Shown here: piece after piece, positions 1 through 6,622 of the stretch
How positions within the stretch are numbered: position 1 is the stretch's first letter
How the letters are laid out: every line of letters begins with the position of its first letter
Source: Phycisphaerae bacterium
GTDB taxonomy: Bacteria; Planctomycetota; Phycisphaerae; Sedimentisphaerales; SM23-30
NCBI GenBank assembly: GCA_021736565.1
Contig: JAIPFO010000113.1
Location: 1 to 9,753, forward strand
Reading direction: 5' to 3'
Length of the DNA stretch: 9,753 nucleotides
The notes under the pieces: model-generated
The model's database searches: none
Told to the model about the DNA's origin: nothing
What the model saw: only the letters and a program-made list of their open reading frames with translations
Program-made: the position numbers and the translations under genes

Positions 1-2
1 CC

Positions 3-32
3 CTTGATTTGTATAATACGCTTAAAAAGTAG
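3..32 (+). CDS. Possible 3' tail of an upstream gene (partial)
   Basis: Frame 3 reads LDLYNTLKK and stops at 30-32. Frame 1 is also open from the window edge to a stop at 64-66. Either could be the carboxy-terminus of a plus-strand gene outside the window. The lysine-rich ending and the intrinsic terminator about 47 bases downstream make frame 3 slightly more attractive. Nothing about function can be said. Confidence 0.2.
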   Translation, partial: LDLYNTLKK

Positions 33-78
33 GATAGGCTTGGCCAATGTCGTCTCTAACAATTGAATATAAGTAACC

Positions 79-119
79 AAAGTGTAGAGGCGTAACAAAA
101 AACGTCTCTACACTTTTTT
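79..119 (+). terminator. Intrinsic terminator of the upstream plus-strand gene
   Basis: The left arm 79-93 (AAAGTGTAGAGGCGT) pairs with the right arm 102-116 over 15 positions with one G.U pair, around an 8-base A-rich loop. A run of six T covers 114-119. On the minus strand the stem is not followed by a long T run, so it is oriented for plus-strand transcription. It separates whatever lies left of the window from the genes starting at 323. Confidence 0.8.
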
Positions 120-170
120 ATTATATCAGGATAAGTATGACCTATGCTGTTTAACATGATTCAAAGAGCC

Positions 171-246
171 GTCACATGACCACACAGTGGTCAAATAAAA
201 TAACCGCAGGTGAGCGAAGCAAACCCGATGGCACCCAATACAAAAA
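171..246 (-). repeat. Dispersed two-hairpin intergenic repeat, copy A
   Basis: Read on the minus strand, this stretch matches copies B (about 2579-2655) and C (about 4106-4180). It has TTTGTATTGGGTGCCA, then a CGGGTTTGCTTCGCTCACC block, then GCGGTTATTTTATT, then a 17-base hairpin. The hairpin at 177-193 is perfect: TGACCAC, ACA, GTGGTCA. The first stem (CCATCGGGT against ACCTGCGG) is degenerate here but perfect in copy C. Weaker similarity to copy B continues to about position 280. No coding function is supported. It could be a REP-like or MITE-like element, or a transcript-end processing signal. Confidence 0.75.
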
Positions 247-263
247 ATAATACTCCCTCGTCT

Positions 264-291
264 CACACAGCAGGCACCAGCCCGCCGTGTG
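264..291 (-). other. Imperfect hairpin beside repeat copy A
   Basis: CACAC (264-268) pairs with GTGTG (287-291), GC (270-271) with GC (284-285), and GGC (273-275) with GCC (280-282), around an ACCA loop. The two interruptions are A opposite C on the plus strand, but they become G.U pairs in minus-strand RNA. The structure would therefore be a continuous 10-pair stem plus two wobbles only in a minus-strand transcript, the same orientation as repeat copy A. It sits just 5' of the first gene. Confidence 0.45.
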
Positions 292-322
292 GGATAAAGG
301 AAGAAGTTGATAACGATTTTAA

Positions 323-925
323 ATGTTAACCATCGAACAAAGGCAGGATGTAATGTTTATAAAAATACTAAATATTATTTCTCTGGTAGCATTAGTAACC
401 ATAGGAATTCTCAAGCCGAGTTTTGGAGTGGCCCTAATTTGGATTTTTGGAATACTTTTAGCATTGTTTATGGGAATACATATTTATTCATATGGTGGTA
501 TTTATCTGGATGGAATTAAGCTTAAAAGAATCTTGAAGAAAAAGTCACGTCTAATGATGTTAGACCAGGCGAAACAGGAAATGTCGCAAGGTCACGGATC
601 GATCATCATAGAATTACCAACTCTTGGATGGAATGTCGTAAGGTTATGGTGGTCCCCCGACGATACAGTTCTCCAAAGTGATATAGAACCGTCTAATGAT
701 GACCTGGTAACTGATGTCGATTGCAAGAACTACGACAACTACATTTCCGAGGAATCAGGGATAGCAAAACTGGTTGATGTTTTTATAATATTACAGAGGC
801 ACAAGGAATATCTTATAAGAAATTTTGGGCATTGCAATTGCTTTTATATTTTTTCGGCGGGTGTTGCTTTAAAAAGAATGAACGTTAAATCACTTGAGGA
901 AGAAGGAAGGTCTGGGGAATGTTAA
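323..925 (+). CDS. Unrecognised two-helix membrane protein
   Basis: This 200-residue protein has two hydrophobic segments near the amino end (about residues 12-30 and 35-54), with a short turn between them. A basic stretch follows (KLKRILKKKSR, 66-76), then a soluble domain of about 120 residues that I cannot assign. The soluble part contains an LGWNVVRLWW segment and two close cysteines (CNC, 171-173). The start at 323 is favoured because the 12 bases AATGTTAACCAT around it recur exactly at the next gene's start (918-929). However, 353 is also possible: AGGCAGGA lies 4 bases before that ATG and the protein would begin at the first helix. The stop overlaps the start of the DUF2330 gene by 7 bases, so translation is probably coupled and the products may act together in the membrane. 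Codons are AT-richer than in the minus-strand cluster. Confidence 0.75.
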   Translation: MLTIEQRQDVMFIKILNIISLVALVTIGILKPSFGVALIWIFGILLALFMGIHIYSYGGIYLDGIKLKRILKKKSRLMMLDQAKQEMSQGHGSIIIELPTLGWNVVRLWWSPDDTVLQSDIEPSNDDLVTDVDCKNYDNYISEESGIAKLVDVFIILQRHKEYLIRNFGHCNCFYIFSAGVALKRMNVKSLEEEGRSGEC

Positions 926-2532
926 CCATAAAATATAAAATAATATTCATCATTATTAATGCATTTATCCTCCTATCGACACTATCCACCGACACCCTCG
1001 CCGACGGAAAACATTTCCCTGATAAAGCCTATCGGACCTCACCGACTATCCACAGCCAGCGGGCTATACTGAAATATAAGGATGGGCAGGAAACACTCGT
1101 TATCGAATCCTCTTTCAATGGGGAAGGTGAAGACTTTGGCTGGGTGATTCCTTTACCAGCCATCCCCAGCGAATTCAAAGAAGCTTCCCGAGGATTTTTA
1201 GAGACGCTTAGTGTAACGGTTCAACCGAAGATCATTCACGATGTTTCCAGTGAATTACAGTTATTATTAATTGCCTCAGGAATAGTTGTCGTTTTCATCA
1301 TTATAACATTATTCGTTAATGTTAGAAAATATTGGGGATATGTGGCTATTGTAATGATCCTGCTATGCTGGGGAGTCCTAATAGCCATACCAGCCTTTAG
1401 TCTGGCAGGAGAAAAAGGAACGCCCATGAGCAGTCGGGGTGTCGATGTTCTGGATGCCCAGGAAGTTGGCAGCTTCGGGCTTGTTGTGCTTGACGCTGAT
1501 GATGCACAAGTTCTGGATACTTGGCTGGAGGAAAATGATTTTACCGGACTGAACGCTACCGAACAACAGATCATTTCAGACTATATCCAAGAAGGATGGT
1601 GCTTCGTCGCGGCGAAGTTGAAACGTGATGGCGAAGGTTACACTGAACCTCACCCGCTGGCCATGACCTTTAAAACGGAAAAACCGATCTACCCCATGCG
1701 CCTGACTGCCGCGGCCAATAGTGATGTGTTTCTGGAACTTTTCATCATTGCCGATCAATACGCCAGCTCCCCGGCCCTCACAGCCGAACAGGCAAGCCAA
1801 TACGTCTATGCTTCAAGTACAAGAAATAACAACACCTGGTATGGTGGGCGTTATTGTGCTATCGGGCATCCCGAAAGAACCAACTACATGTGGGACAAAT
1901 GTGTGGTAACCCGCCTTTGCGACACCCTCACTCCGGCTCAGATGAAAGCCGATATTGCTGTCGATCTTCATAATGGCGGAGATTATCAGAAATGGTATTA
2001 CAACAAAAAGGGTGCCTTCCAAAGCGGTTTGATCGTTGGCCTGATCGCCTGGTTTTCAGCGTTACTAATCTTCGCCTTAATAGTGAACATAAAAAAAGGT
2101 AGATTCCTTAACGTCAAAGACCTGGTTTTGAACTGCTATTTACCGGCGATAGGTCTGTTAATAGTTTCCTGGGGAATATTTTACATGGCCGTTGACAAAA
2201 TCGATGCGTCTGAAGTTAAGACTGTCAGGCCTTTTTCAATATATCATCGCTTGAAAGCTATCGAGTGTGCTGTTGTTCAAAAATATCATGAGAACGGCTT
2301 TTTTGACTGCAAAACCGTCAAAGATGTTGAGTATCTACTTGAAAAAGAAGTTTTTCCAGATGCATCTAAAGAATATTCCAAATATATTACAAATAGTATT
2401 GAACTCGAAGCTTCTCCCGGAAACATAACCGTCCATCAAGACGATAGAGGTTTTTATATAAGATGTTACCGCCGGGCAGGCTTTTATGAGGACATAATTC
2501 TGGCCGAAGTGGAGAAGAAGTGGCGGCGGTAG
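919..2532 (+). CDS. DUF2330-family multi-pass membrane protein with interrupted domain
   Basis: This is a 537-residue protein. Residues 7-28 look like a signal peptide or anchor ending in TLADG. Residues 30-100 match the first half of the DUF2330 family as I know it: a YRTSPTIHSQRAILKYKDG start, then ETLVIESSF and FGWVIPLPAIP. Two membrane helices follow (about 112-135 and 139-162). The second DUF2330 half then resumes at about 181-265 (FGLVVLDADDAQVLDTWLEEN, DYIQEGWCFVAAKLK, IYPMRLTAAA). Two further helices lie at about 369-391 and 401-424, followed by an unassigned soluble tail of about 113 residues. DUF2330 has no established biochemical role; the module is normally secreted. The start has a good ribosome site (AAGGAAGG, 903-910) inside the previous gene. 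Cysteines at 313, 328 and 334 could form disulfides outside the cytoplasm. Family assignment comes from recalled motifs, not a search. Confidence 0.8.
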   Translation: MLTIKYKIIFIIINAFILLSTLSTDTLADGKHFPDKAYRTSPTIHSQRAILKYKDGQETLVIESSFNGEGEDFGWVIPLPAIPSEFKEASRGFLETLSVTVQPKIIHDVSSELQLLLIASGIVVVFIIITLFVNVRKYWGYVAIVMILLCWGVLIAIPAFSLAGEKGTPMSSRGVDVLDAQEVGSFGLVVLDADDAQVLDTWLEENDFTGLNATEQQIISDYIQEGWCFVAAKLKRDGEGYTEPHPLAMTFKTEKPIYPMRLTAAANSDVFLELFIIADQYASSPALTAEQASQYVYASSTRNNNTWYGGRYCAIGHPERTNYMWDKCVVTRLCDTLTPAQMKADIAVDLHNGGDYQKWYYNKKGAFQSGLIVGLIAWFSALLIFALIVNIKKGRFLNVKDLVLNCYLPAIGLLIVSWGIFYMAVDKIDASEVKTVRPFSIYHRLKAIECAVVQKYHENGFFDCKTVKDVEYLLEKEVFPDASKEYSKYITNSIELEASPGNITVHQDDRGFYIRCYRRAGFYEDIILAEVEKKWRR

Positions 2533-2578
2533 TATTGACGGAGAGGACCGCTGCCCGGCGTGAGGGGGAGGGGATATA

Positions 2579-2655
2579 TTTTGTACTTTATGCCACGGGT
2601 TTCGGTTCGCTCACCCGCGGTTATTATTATTTGACCCCTTCGTGGTCAGGTGATG
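2579..2655 (+). repeat. Dispersed two-hairpin intergenic repeat, copy B
   Basis: The core runs from TTTTGTACTTTATGCCACGG through GGTTATTATTATT to a 17-base hairpin at 2632-2648 (TGACC...GGTCA). The first stem, CCACGGGT with ACCCGCGG, has one mismatch. Similarity to copy A extends upstream to about 2552, almost to the stop codon of the DUF2330 gene. The copy lies between two convergent genes, so it can affect the 3' ends of either transcript. Confidence 0.8.
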
Positions 2656-2663
2656 GTTTTTCG

Positions 2664-2686
2664 AGCCGTTTATGGGCCGGCTTTTT
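2664..2686 (+). terminator. Candidate intrinsic terminator after the DUF2330 gene
   Basis: AGCCG (2664-2668) pairs with CGGCT (2678-2682) across a 9-base loop, followed by five T (2682-2686). The stem is short. It lies directly after repeat copy B and points in the direction of the plus-strand genes. On the minus strand no T run follows, so it would not serve the convergent lipoprotein gene. The rest of 2533-2729 shows no gene. Confidence 0.5.
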
Positions 2687-2729
2687 ATTCATGGCGTGCA
2701 TGCAGGCGTATTATGAAATGTCTGTATCC

Positions 2730-3953
2730 CTACTGGCTGATGATCTTGCTGTCTGTTGCGATCATGAGATGTTTGGCGATCGGGTCGTTGGGGTTGACCC
2801 GTAGCGCCTGGGCGTAGCATTTGGCGGCTTCTTTGGCTTTGCCTTGTTCGTGGAGGGCCTGGCCGAGCAGGCACCACGCGAGGCTGTTTTGTTTATCGGC
2901 GTCAATGATGAGTCGCATTTTTGTTTCGGCCAGTGGATAGTCCTGATCTTTAATGGCCAGGTATCCCTGTACGATGATTGCATCGGCGAACCCGGGTGAT
3001 AGTATGAGTGCCTTATCGGCGTAACGGCCAGCCTTTTGGGGGTCATTTTCGAGCAGTGCGACCTTTGCCAGTCGGACCCAAATGGCGGGATTGGAGGTGT
3101 CGTGCTGACTGACATAGTCGAAGCATTCCCGGGCTTTATCTATTTGTCCCAGTTGCATATGGCAGTCGCCGAGTGCGAGGAATTGGGGCCATTTAAACTG
3201 ATAGGGGGGTGTGTCCGATTTTTTGTTTTTAGCGATTTCGGCCATGGACTTCAGCTGTAGCAGGTGTCCGGCGGCTTTTTCCGACTGGTTGTCATAAAAC
3301 AGGGCCATCGCCAGGGATTCTCTGGCCTGTAAATTGTCCGGCTGGTTGGTAATGGCCATCTGGAACATTTCGGCGGCTTCCTGATATTTTTTTTGACTCA
3401 TCAGGAGGTTGCCCGCAGCGATATAGACGGACATTTCACTTGTACCTTCTTTGATCTTTTCTTTAAGAAGGGTCATCGCCGCCTCTTGATCGTTCTGAGT
3501 GGTAAGCGTTTCGGTGAGCGTTAAAAGATAGGTGATATTATCGGGTGATCTCTTCCAGGCTATTTGATAATGCTTAATGGCCTTATCCATTTTTCCCTGG
3601 TTTTCATAGATCGTTCCCACTTGATAGGCGGCTTCGGATTCTTCCGGCATGGCCTTTTGTGCGATCAAGAAGACCTTTAATGCTGGATTCGGCTGGTTCA
3701 ATTCGAGATATATTTTTCCAAGTAATAAGTTGGCCGGTCCGTGGTCCGGGTTGTCCTTGAGGATTTTTTGGACAGAGTAAAATGCTTTTTCCGTTTGGCC
3801 TTCGGAAAATTGTTGTCGTGCAATTCGCATGGCGAATTTTGTCCGACTTTGCTCCCATCGGTCCTGGGCGGCCTTGCGATTTTCCTCATGGTGATTCGCG
3901 CAGCCGGTAAAAAATAAGCTCATAACAATAAAAGATAAAACAAAGCGTTTCAT
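2730..3953 (-). CDS. TPR-repeat outer-membrane-type lipoprotein
   Basis: This 407-residue protein has a short lipoprotein signal peptide: MKR, a hydrophobic stretch (4-15) and a lipobox FTGC with Cys18 as the expected lipidated residue. The mature part is almost wholly tetratricopeptide repeats, about ten units of roughly 34 residues. Clear ones lie at about 71-104, 106-139, 174-207, 257-289, 290-322 and 357-390, with typical G/A-Y and P-D/N endings such as ANLLLGKIYLELNQPNPALK and AWCLLGQALHEQGKAKEAAK. A longer linker lies near 236-256. TPR solenoids bind proteins, and PilF/Tgl-type TPR lipoproteins help secretins assemble in the outer membrane. This one is longer than those (which have about six repeats), so a pilotin-like role is only inferred from the neighbouring secretin gene. 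The ribosome site GGAGAG (3959-3964) lies 5 bases before the ATG. A terminator-like element separates it from the secretin gene, so it probably has its own promoter. Confidence 0.85.
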   Translation of the reverse strand: MKRFVLSFIVMSLFFTGCANHHEENRKAAQDRWEQSRTKFAMRIARQQFSEGQTEKAFYSVQKILKDNPDHGPANLLLGKIYLELNQPNPALKVFLIAQKAMPEESEAAYQVGTIYENQGKMDKAIKHYQIAWKRSPDNITYLLTLTETLTTQNDQEAAMTLLKEKIKEGTSEMSVYIAAGNLLMSQKKYQEAAEMFQMAITNQPDNLQARESLAMALFYDNQSEKAAGHLLQLKSMAEIAKNKKSDTPPYQFKWPQFLALGDCHMQLGQIDKARECFDYVSQHDTSNPAIWVRLAKVALLENDPQKAGRYADKALILSPGFADAIIVQGYLAIKDQDYPLAETKMRLIIDADKQNSLAWCLLGQALHEQGKAKEAAKCYAQALRVNPNDPIAKHLMIATDSKIISQ

Positions 3954-4043
3954 GGTTGCTCTCCAAATATAATTGTGATTCCCGCATTCAAAGTTGTTTT
4001 GTACATAAAACAGTCTTTAGGATGCTGGAAACAGGGTTATTTT

Positions 4044-4082
4044 AAAAAAAAACGTAAGCGTTCACACTAAAGTTGTAACGCT
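4044..4082 (-). terminator. Terminator-like hairpin between secretin and lipoprotein genes
   Basis: On the minus strand AGCGTT (4082-4077) pairs with AACGCT (4062-4057). The stem continues inward with ACA/TGT and one bulged G, around a 7-base loop. Four bases later there is a run of nine T (4052-4044). It would end transcripts coming from the secretin gene about 210 bases after its stop, or act as an attenuator for the lipoprotein gene that starts at 3953. The 4-base gap between stem and T run is longer than ideal. Confidence 0.6.
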
Positions 4083-4105
4083 CATATTTTCTATTATCAA
4101 CTAAT

Positions 4106-4180
4106 TTGCGTTGGATGCCACGGGTTTCGCTACGCTCACCCGTGGTTATTATTATTTGACCACTCCTTGGTCAGGAAATG
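4106..4180 (+). repeat. Dispersed two-hairpin intergenic repeat, copy C
   Basis: TTTGCGTTGGATGCCACGGG matches copies A and B. The first stem is perfect: CCACGGGT (4118-4125) with ACCCGTGG (4137-4144), around TTCGCTACGCTC. GGTTATTATTATT and the 17-base hairpin at 4157-4173 (TGACCA...TGGTCA, one mismatch) follow. This copy lies opposite to the flanking minus-strand genes, in the 339-base gap between lipoprotein and secretin. Upstream extension shared by A and B is not seen here. Confidence 0.8.
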
Positions 4181-4182
4181 AT

Positions 4183-4216
4183 CCTTTGGGCCGTATAGGA
4201 AACGGCCATCCAAAGG
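4183..4216. other. Strong hairpin next to repeat copy C
   Basis: CCTTTGG (4183-4189) pairs with CCAAAGG (4210-4216), and GCCGT (4190-4194) pairs with ACGGC (4202-4206). A 3-base bulge lies on one side and a 7-base loop in the middle, giving twelve pairs in all. No T run follows on either strand. Its position matches the terminator-like hairpin after copy B (both contain a GCCGT arm), so it may be a third, divergent module of the repeat or an RNA-stabilising stem at the end of the secretin message. Confidence 0.5.
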
Positions 4217-4266
4217 CTGATCTGCGACCTACTGCGGAAATATTCCATTTTAAGTGAATGATCACG

Positions 4267-4283
4267 AAAAAACAGGACGCCTG
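4267..4283 (-). terminator. Weak terminator candidate just after the secretin stop
   Basis: On the minus strand CAGG (4283-4280), CGT loop, CCTG (4276-4273) is followed at once by six T (4272-4267). A 4-pair stem is short for an intrinsic terminator. It starts 10 bases after the secretin stop codon, and the stronger element at 4044-4082 may do the real work. Confidence 0.3.
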
Positions 4284-4292
4284 GGTCACACT

Positions 4293-6176
4293 TTAGTGTT
4301 TCATTTTCAACTCATCGTCTTTTTGGATCAACGTCTTCATGAAATACTGCATACTACCGGATTCGGCCTCATAGATCTGACGTGCCTGGAGTTCATCGCA
4401 TAAGTAGTGTGCTTTCAATAATAGGGGGCTGATCTGTGCGGACATTCGGGCGTTCCAGATCGCTTCGTGTGTTTTACCTTCTTCACGCAATTGGATGGCG
4501 TGGGTCAGATGGGCATTGGCCAGTTTTTCCCGGGACAGGCCAATAAGATTTTCACGGGCCCCCCGGGCCATTCGCCAGGAGTTGTCCAGGACTTTTTCGC
4601 TGTGTTCATATTCCCTGGCGGTATGCTTGACAATATGCGGGGTGATCAGGAATATAACTTCTTCCTTACTGTTTACATCGTCTGTACTGCGAAAGAGGTG
4701 TCCCAGTCCGGGGATATTGCCCAGCAGGGGGACCTGGTTACGGCCGAGTGTTGTTTTCTCGCGGAAGAGGCCCCCGATCACGATGGTATGGCCGTCTTTC
4801 ACCAGGATATTGGTGGTCACTTCGGTTGTGGTTTTTTCCGGCAGGGCAAATGCGCCTTTGAGGGTTACCTGGCCGGTGCTGTCTTCGGGGTGGAGTTCCA
4901 TTCGAATGAAGCCGTCATCCATAACGATCGGCGTGAATTTGAGCGTGGTCCCGGTTTGGAGCATTTCGATGCTTTGGGTGGTTGAGGTGGCGGTTGATTC
5001 TGATGTGACGTAGCCTTCATCCCGGCCGACGCGGACTTCGCCGGTTTGACGGTTTAAGGTGACCACCTTGGGATTGCCGAGGGAGACCACATCGGTTACA
5101 TTTTCCAGGGCATTGATGAACATCCCGAGATTGCCCTTGACGATCCCGACATTGATCTCGCCGTTACTTAATGTGCCGTTCACCGTTGTCTGGCCGTTGA
5201 GGTTTGTGTGTTCGCTGTCGCTGGCGGCAAACAGCCCATTTTGTGTTTCATACTCCACGCCACCGAGCAGTTCAAAATTAATGCCAAATTTAGTCGAATC
5301 GGTCAGGTTGGCGACCAGGATCGTCGATTCGACCAGGACCTGAACGGGTTGTTTATCAATATTTTTCAGCGTTCGTTCCAGTAGATCCAGGTACTCGGGG
5401 TAATCGACGACGATCAGGCAGCCCTTTCCGGCCCAGGCGTCTGTTACGGCGGTGCCGGTACTTCCCTTTGGCGAGGTGGTGATCTGTCCTTTACTGCTGA
5501 GCATCGGATTGATCATGCTCAGCGCGTCCTGGGCTGAAATATAATTCAGAGGAAACACGCGGGACTCCACCTTGCGTTTTTTTTCCTTCATGGCATCGTA
5601 CTCTTTTTGCGTGTAGACAAGGATTATAGCCCCTTTTTCTTCGTAGGCATAGTTATTGGCCGGCAGGACCGCCGCGAGTGCTTCCTGGCAGGTGACGTCA
5701 AAGAGATTGACCGATATGGTGCCGCGGACCTCTTGTGTGGGGACAATATTCTTTCGACAGGCCACGCTGAGTATTCGCAAAAAGTCCACCACGTCTCCCT
5801 GATGGACAATTGAGGGGATCATTCCATTGTCCTGAACCGGGGCGATCTCCGTTATTGATCTGCCGGGTTGTTTTTCTGGCGTGGTTCTGTTTTCTGCACT
5901 GACCGTCTCGTCATTGGTTGAGTCAGTTGCCGGGGGGGATGGGGCCTCTTTTTCGGACCGCGGCAACCCGGTATATTTTGTCGGTGGTACCGTGTCGGTG
6001 TCAATGGCAGCTTCTTCCAGAACCTTCCGGGGATTATTTCTGGCCGAATCCAGCACGTCTCGAATAGCCTCTTCGACGTTTTTTTCAATACGATCGCTTT
6101 GAGCGAGAGATGTTCTCATCGAGAATAGCGTCGCCAGCATTATTGTTGTGATGAGGATGGGGTGACTATTTTTCAT
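4293..6176 (-). CDS. Secretin (type II/IV pilus secretin family)
   Basis: This 627-residue protein would multimerise into a gated outer-membrane channel, as in type II secretion or type IV pili. It has a signal peptide (1-25, ending SLAQ), a charged and Pro/Thr/Glu-rich linker (26-118), a short N domain resembling the secretin/TonB STN fold (about 122-192), and a second N domain (about 206-290, VFPLNYISAQDALSMINPML). The secretin beta-barrel core follows (about 350-516), with the family signature VPLLGNIPGLGHLFR (482-496) and the closing strand EVIFLITPHIV (506-516). The AMIN domains of classical PilQ are absent. A carboxy-terminal extension of about 110 residues (517-627) contains a TPR-like helix pair (AHLTHAIQLREEGKTHEAIW, from about 555) and is not part of the usual core. 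Its ATG lies 1 base after the stop of the small upstream gene with no strong ribosome site, which suggests translational coupling. No genes for an ATPase, platform protein or PilM-N-O-P partners are in the window. Confidence 0.93.
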   Translation of the reverse strand: MKNSHPILITTIMLATLFSMRTSLAQSDRIEKNVEEAIRDVLDSARNNPRKVLEEAAIDTDTVPPTKYTGLPRSEKEAPSPPATDSTNDETVSAENRTTPEKQPGRSITEIAPVQDNGMIPSIVHQGDVVDFLRILSVACRKNIVPTQEVRGTISVNLFDVTCQEALAAVLPANNYAYEEKGAIILVYTQKEYDAMKEKKRKVESRVFPLNYISAQDALSMINPMLSSKGQITTSPKGSTGTAVTDAWAGKGCLIVVDYPEYLDLLERTLKNIDKQPVQVLVESTILVANLTDSTKFGINFELLGGVEYETQNGLFAASDSEHTNLNGQTTVNGTLSNGEINVGIVKGNLGMFINALENVTDVVSLGNPKVVTLNRQTGEVRVGRDEGYVTSESTATSTTQSIEMLQTGTTLKFTPIVMDDGFIRMELHPEDSTGQVTLKGAFALPEKTTTEVTTNILVKDGHTIVIGGLFREKTTLGRNQVPLLGNIPGLGHLFRSTDDVNSKEEVIFLITPHIVKHTAREYEHSEKVLDNSWRMARGARENLIGLSREKLANAHLTHAIQLREEGKTHEAIWNARMSAQISPLLLKAHYLCDELQARQIYEAESGSMQYFMKTLIQKDDELKMKH

Positions 6177-6177
6177 T

Positions 6178-6492
6178 TTATTTCATGTCCCGATTGATAG
6201 ATTTTCCAATTGCGTTTTTTGGATTTCCTTGTGCCTTAAGATCCTCTGCTGTCATCGTTTGTACTTTGGCATTGCCGCTGACCAGCAGTTTTTGTATGCC
6301 AGATAATGTTTTGTTCAGTTGGGTGAGATTGTCGTTGATCTGATTTAATTGCATGCCCGAGTCGGGGATCCTGGCCTCAGCGGTGGGCAGCACGGAGGGG
6401 GTCTGGCACCATAAGGCCAGACTGATAAAGAGCAGTAGTACGGTAAGCGTTGTTAGTATAAAACGGGTGTAGTTGTCCATCGTTACTTTCAT
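6178..6492 (-). CDS. Small single-pass membrane protein coupled to the secretin gene
   Basis: This 104-residue protein has one amino-terminal membrane helix (about 10-29, FILTTLTVLLLFISLALW) after MDNYTR, then a short Pro-rich linker. A likely coiled coil follows (about 46-72, LNQINDNLTQLNKTLSGIQKL), then a polar tail. The Met-Asp-x-Tyr-Thr-Arg plus helix start is, as I recall, common in small conserved hypothetical proteins of several phyla, but I cannot name a family. The start at 6492 is preferred over Met5 (6480) because AGGAG (6499-6503) lies 6 bases upstream. Its stop is 1 base from the secretin ATG, which argues that the two act together. An inner-membrane protein with a periplasmic coiled coil reaching towards the secretin is plausible, but this is inference. 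Confidence 0.85.
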   Translation of the reverse strand: MKVTMDNYTRFILTTLTVLLLFISLALWCQTPSVLPTAEARIPDSGMQLNQINDNLTQLNKTLSGIQKLLVSGNAKVQTMTAEDLKAQGNPKNAIGKSINRDMK

Positions 6493-6564
6493 CGGTTGCT
6501 CCTGTCACAGTCTAAAGGTTTCGTTTAAGTTCATTGCGTCTCATTTTTTCGAATGGCGTATCGG

Positions 6565-6588
6565 GCTTAAGCTTTTAAAGACTTAGGC
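6565..6588. other. Imperfect inverted repeat between HD-GYP and small membrane gene
   Basis: GCTTAAG (6565-6571) pairs with CTTAGGC (6582-6588) with one wobble. The stem continues as CTT/AAG, with one bulged A, to a 3-base loop. It lies in the 130-base gap 6493-6622. No T run follows on the minus strand, so it is not a classical terminator. It could slow or process the transcript, or mark a separate promoter region for the secretin pair. Confidence 0.3.
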
Positions 6589-6622
6589 TGCGTCGATATG
6601 GGCCATGTCAACCGGGGCGGGC

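Noticed and set aside
12..17. Perfect TATAAT near the left edge
   Set aside because: The -35 region would lie outside the window and an upstream reading frame with its own terminator covers the site; AT-rich chance match is likely.
2520..2804. Plus-strand open frame of 94 codons across the convergent gap
   Set aside because: It overlaps the ends of both flanking genes, and its middle (ATGFGSLTRGYYYLT) is simply a translation of repeat copy B.
4072..4100. TTGATA, 17 bases, TACAAC on the minus strand as a lipoprotein promoter
   Set aside because: The -10 box is weak and it overlaps the terminator-like stem, so the transcript would meet the T run at once.
171..4180. CRISPR array or insertion sequence as the source of the repeats
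   Set aside because: The copies are kilobases apart in both orientations with no spacers, and no transposase-like reading frame lies in or beside them.
4467..5013. Two long plus-strand open frames inside the secretin gene
   Set aside because: They are antisense to a gene with clear family motifs; the open frames follow from its codon bias.
6583..6611. Perfect TTGACA (minus strand, 6611-6606) as a promoter for the small membrane gene and secretin
   Set aside because: At 16-18 bases downstream there is no acceptable -10 box (GCCTAA or CCTAAG). A sigma-54 reading of TGGCC...GCA is also one base off in spacing.
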